Notes under the pieces: generated by a model | Told to the model about the DNA's origin: nothing | The model's database searches: none | Seen by the model: only the letters and a program-made list of their open reading frames with translations | Translations under genes and position numbers: made by a program | Part shown: in pieces, positions 50,038 through 51,774 of the stretch | Layout of the letters: each line of letters begins with the position of its first letter | Numbering within the stretch: position 1 is the stretch's first letter | Source: Noviherbaspirillum soli | GTDB lineage: Bacteria; Pseudomonadota; Gammaproteobacteria; Burkholderiales; Burkholderiaceae_D | Reading direction: 5' to 3' | Length of the DNA stretch: 51,774 bases | NCBI RefSeq assembly: GCF_015352955.1 | Contig: NZ_JACYOX010000037.1 | Coordinates: forward strand, 1 to 51,774

Positions 50038-51774
50038 TCAGTTGCCTGCAAGCCGCGTCGAAGCGACGGCGCGCGCCGCGGCCGGCTGGAGTGCGGCTGC
50101 CAGGCAGTCGCCTTCCATCACGTTCAACACCCGCCTGGGTATGCGCACGCCGCACCTGTCGATGGACAGCGTGGGCCGGGATAGCAGCGGACGTGTGTCG
50201 CCACTCATAGCGCCGGCTTGCTCCATGGAACGGATCTCATTCAGGGCGGCGACGGTGGCCCCCGTCAGCGATCCGCCGGGCTGGTTGGCGGGTTGTACTG
50301 CGGGCGCTTCGATGGTCAGCTTACCGTCCACGTAGACGATGGCGTAATTCTGGCTGGCATAGCCCCCGGGCAGGATGCGGTAGCTGCCCATTTCCACGGC
50401 GCCCTGGGCATTCCCGCCATAGCCAAGCTGGCCGCCCAGTACACCGACGTTCTCGCCGGCGACGAAGCCGGAGAAACTGACGCCGTTGCCGCCGCGGTAT
50501 GCCTTGCCGTCGAATGTCTTGCTGTCGGGATTGGCGGCGACGGTCAGCGGCGCCCTGCCGATGCTGGCGGTCGTGACGACATTGCTGTCGGCCATGTAAT
50601 TGCCGGCGTCGACGCCCGAAGCCGCAATGCCCGCGACAGTGACGGGCTTGCCGCTGCCCGCATTGCTGTCGGCGAAGCTGGCTTTGGCATAGCGCAGATC
50701 GAGCCTGTCGCCTTCGATGCGGTTGTCGCCGAGGGTGATGCTTGCATTGGTATTGCCGTCATAGACCTTGTCCACGCCTTGCGCACGAACGGCGAGCGGG
50801 CGCGGCCGGATGCTGGCGGTGGTCTTCACCGTCCCGGCAATGGTGTAGTTCGCCGCATCGTCGCCGGCCAGCGCCACGCCGCTCACCGTCACTTCCTTGT
50901 TCGTGGCCGCGGCCTTGTCGGCGAATGCCGCGCCCGACGCGCTTGCCGTCACCTTGTCGCCGGCCACCGTCCTGTTGAGCGTGCCGATGCCGTTGAGCGT
51001 GGCATCCTTGGTGCCGTCATATTCCCTGTCGTCCACCTTCGTGTCCGACAGCGTCAGCGCGCGCCTGGCGATGCTGGCGGTGGTCTTCACTGTCCCGGCG
51101 ATGGTGTAGTTCGCCGCATCATCGCCGGCCAGTACCACGCCGCTCACCGTCACCTCCTTGTTCGTGGCCGCGGTTTTGTCGGCAAATGCCGCACCCGACG
51201 CGCTTGCCGTTACCTTGTCGCCGGCCACCGTCCTGTTGAGCGTGCCGATGCCATTGAGCGCGGCATTTGATGTGCCGTCATATTCCCTGTCGTCCACCTT
51301 CGTGTCCGACAGCGTCAGCGCGCGCCTGGTGATGCTGGCGGTGGTCTTGACCGTCCCGGCGATGGTGTAGTTCGCCGCATCGTCGCCGGCCAGCGCCACG
51401 CCGCTCACCGTCACCTCCTTGTTCGTGGCCGCGGCCTTGTCGGCGAATGCCGCGCCCGACGCGCTTGCCGTCACCTTGTCACCGGCCACCGTCCTGTTGA
51501 GCGTGCCGATGCCGTTGAGCGTGGCATCCTTGGTGCCGTCATATTCCCTGTCGTCCACCTTCGTGTCCGACAGCGTCAGCGCGCGCCTGGCGATGCTGGC
51601 GGTGGTCTTCACTGTCCCGGCGATGGTGTAGTTCGCCGCATCATCGCCGGCCAGTACCACGCCGCTCACCGTCACCTCCTTGTTCGTGGCCGCGGTTTTG
51701 TCGGCAAATGCCGCACCCGACGCGCTTGCCGTTACCTTGTCGCCGGCCACCGTCCTGTTGAGCGTGCCGATGCC
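50038..51774 (-). CDS. Large surface protein with MBG/YDG repeats, 5' end outside window
   Basis: The C-terminal 578 residues of a larger protein; the frame is open to the window edge. From the edge inwards there are tandem 87-residue repeats with VDDREYDGT, GDKVTASASGAAFAD and NYTIAGTVKTTASI, the YDG/MBG_2 pattern of filamentous-haemagglutinin-like exoproteins. The array ends at about 50809, followed by diverged units (DKVYDGNTNASITLGDNRIEGDRL) and a GFVAGENVGVLGGQLGYGGNAQGAVEMGSYRILPGGY stretch. The last ~80 residues are Ala-rich and lack a membrane anchor or autotransporter barrel. Two-partner secretion or type I export is possible; the N-terminal signal would decide, but is not visible. 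Confidence 0.85.
   Translation of the reverse strand, partial: GIGTLNRTVAGDKVTASASGAAFADKTAATNKEVTVSGVVLAGDDAANYTIAGTVKTTASIARRALTLSDTKVDDREYDGTKDATLNGIGTLNRTVAGDKVTASASGAAFADKAAATNKEVTVSGVALAGDDAANYTIAGTVKTTASITRRALTLSDTKVDDREYDGTSNAALNGIGTLNRTVAGDKVTASASGAAFADKTAATNKEVTVSGVVLAGDDAANYTIAGTVKTTASIARRALTLSDTKVDDREYDGTKDATLNGIGTLNRTVAGDKVTASASGAAFADKAAATNKEVTVSGVALAGDDAANYTIAGTVKTTASIRPRPLAVRAQGVDKVYDGNTNASITLGDNRIEGDRLDLRYAKASFADSNAGSGKPVTVAGIAASGVDAGNYMADSNVVTTASIGRAPLTVAANPDSKTFDGKAYRGGNGVSFSGFVAGENVGVLGGQLGYGGNAQGAVEMGSYRILPGGYASQNYAIVYVDGKLTIEAPAVQPANQPGGSLTGATVAALNEIRSMEQAGAMSGDTRPLLSRPTLSIDRCGVRIPRRVLNVMEGDCLAAALQPAAARAVASTRLAGN
50809..51774 (-). repeat. Tandem 261-bp repeats in 522-bp higher-order units
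   Basis: At least 3.7 units of 261 bp run into the right edge. Two unit types alternate: one has TAATN, VVLAGDD, SIARR and TKDATLN; the other has AAATN, VALAGDD, SITRR and TSNAALN. Segments 50960-51252 and 51482-51774 look identical by eye, and the flanking parts differ at few positions, pointing to recent 522-bp duplication. The number of units beyond the edge is unknown. Confidence 0.9.

Overview
The window looks like chromosomal DNA from a GC-rich betaproteobacterium of the Burkholderiales, most likely Oxalobacteraceae (Herbaspirillum/Noviherbaspirillum/Massilia type). This is inferred from gene content and protein style: rpe-gph-trpEGDC, rplM-rpsI, a Coq7-type hydroxylase, an OmpC-family porin with YGSFDAG, a GltIJKL importer and a DUF4148 protein. 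No phage, IS element, plasmid gene or CRISPR array was seen. Most of the DNA is ordinary core genome; the unusual content is in intergenic DNA and in a few fusion or repeat proteins.

Layout. 1-375: leader and strong promoter of an rRNA operon running left out of the window (boxA, RNase III-type stem, TTGACG-17-CATAAT). 376-2990: enoyl-CoA hydratase, MltA and ApaG on the minus strand, with an unlisted 44-residue membrane protein on the plus strand between mltA and apaG. 3112-8606: rpe-gph-trpE-trpG-trpD-trpC, with a 28-codon trp leader peptide holding five Trp codons, starting inside the end of gph and followed by an attenuator hairpin. 8625-14221: M61 peptidase, AcuI-type reductase, carbonic anhydrase, DsbC and a UbiH-family hydroxylase. 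14337-14412: tRNA-Phe with its own promoter and terminator. 14722-16926: an OsmC-YcaO fusion. 17002-19614: argC, a coiled-coil membrane protein, bactofilin and erpA in one direction. 19750-20580: rplM-rpsI. 20784-24267: a second OsmC protein, Coq7, a highly expressed porin and a DUF3025 protein. 24302-30057: pyrC, glycerate kinase and the glutamate/aspartate importer gltIJKL, with a terminator between gltI and gltJ.

30058-31268 is AT-richer intergenic DNA with a perfect 27-bp inverted repeat that shares bases with a second nested inverted repeat, then a DUF4148 protein. 31204-32744: an ArsR-type regulator with a palindromic operator and an Old Yellow Enzyme. 32755-38121: YigZ, DUF3820, a LysE-type exporter, DUF1810, a GNAT acetyltransferase and a four-PAS hybrid histidine kinase. 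38222-38449: a cluster of REP-like palindromes. 38464-44959: hotdog thioesterase, two EamA transporters, an ankyrin protein, an unknown acidic protein, a PD-(D/E)XK nuclease/XPD-type helicase fusion and a Sel1 protein. 45134-45731: a type IV pilin behind a good sigma-54 promoter, away from other pil genes. 45974-46360: a second cluster of dispersed palindromic repeats. 46454-49493: DUF883 protein, a periplasmic amino-acid-type binding protein, a YdcF protein and a TonB-like lipoprotein. 49704-49893: tRNA-Val and tRNA-Asp, then a parS-like palindrome (49983-49998). The right edge cuts into the 5' side of a large MBG/YDG-repeat surface protein whose repeats form a near-identical 522-bp higher-order duplication.

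Functionally the core is Trp synthesis under attenuation, ubiquinone hydroxylation (two enzymes), thiol/peroxide biology (DsbC, two OsmC-domain proteins, ErpA), dicarboxylic amino-acid uptake and cell-envelope functions. I did not find a clear undescribed multi-gene system. The best leads are the compound inverted repeats at 30512-30645, the parS-like site, the trp leader overlapping gph, the OsmC-YcaO fusion, the Cys-containing ArsR/OYE module and the helicase-nuclease with its acidic neighbour.
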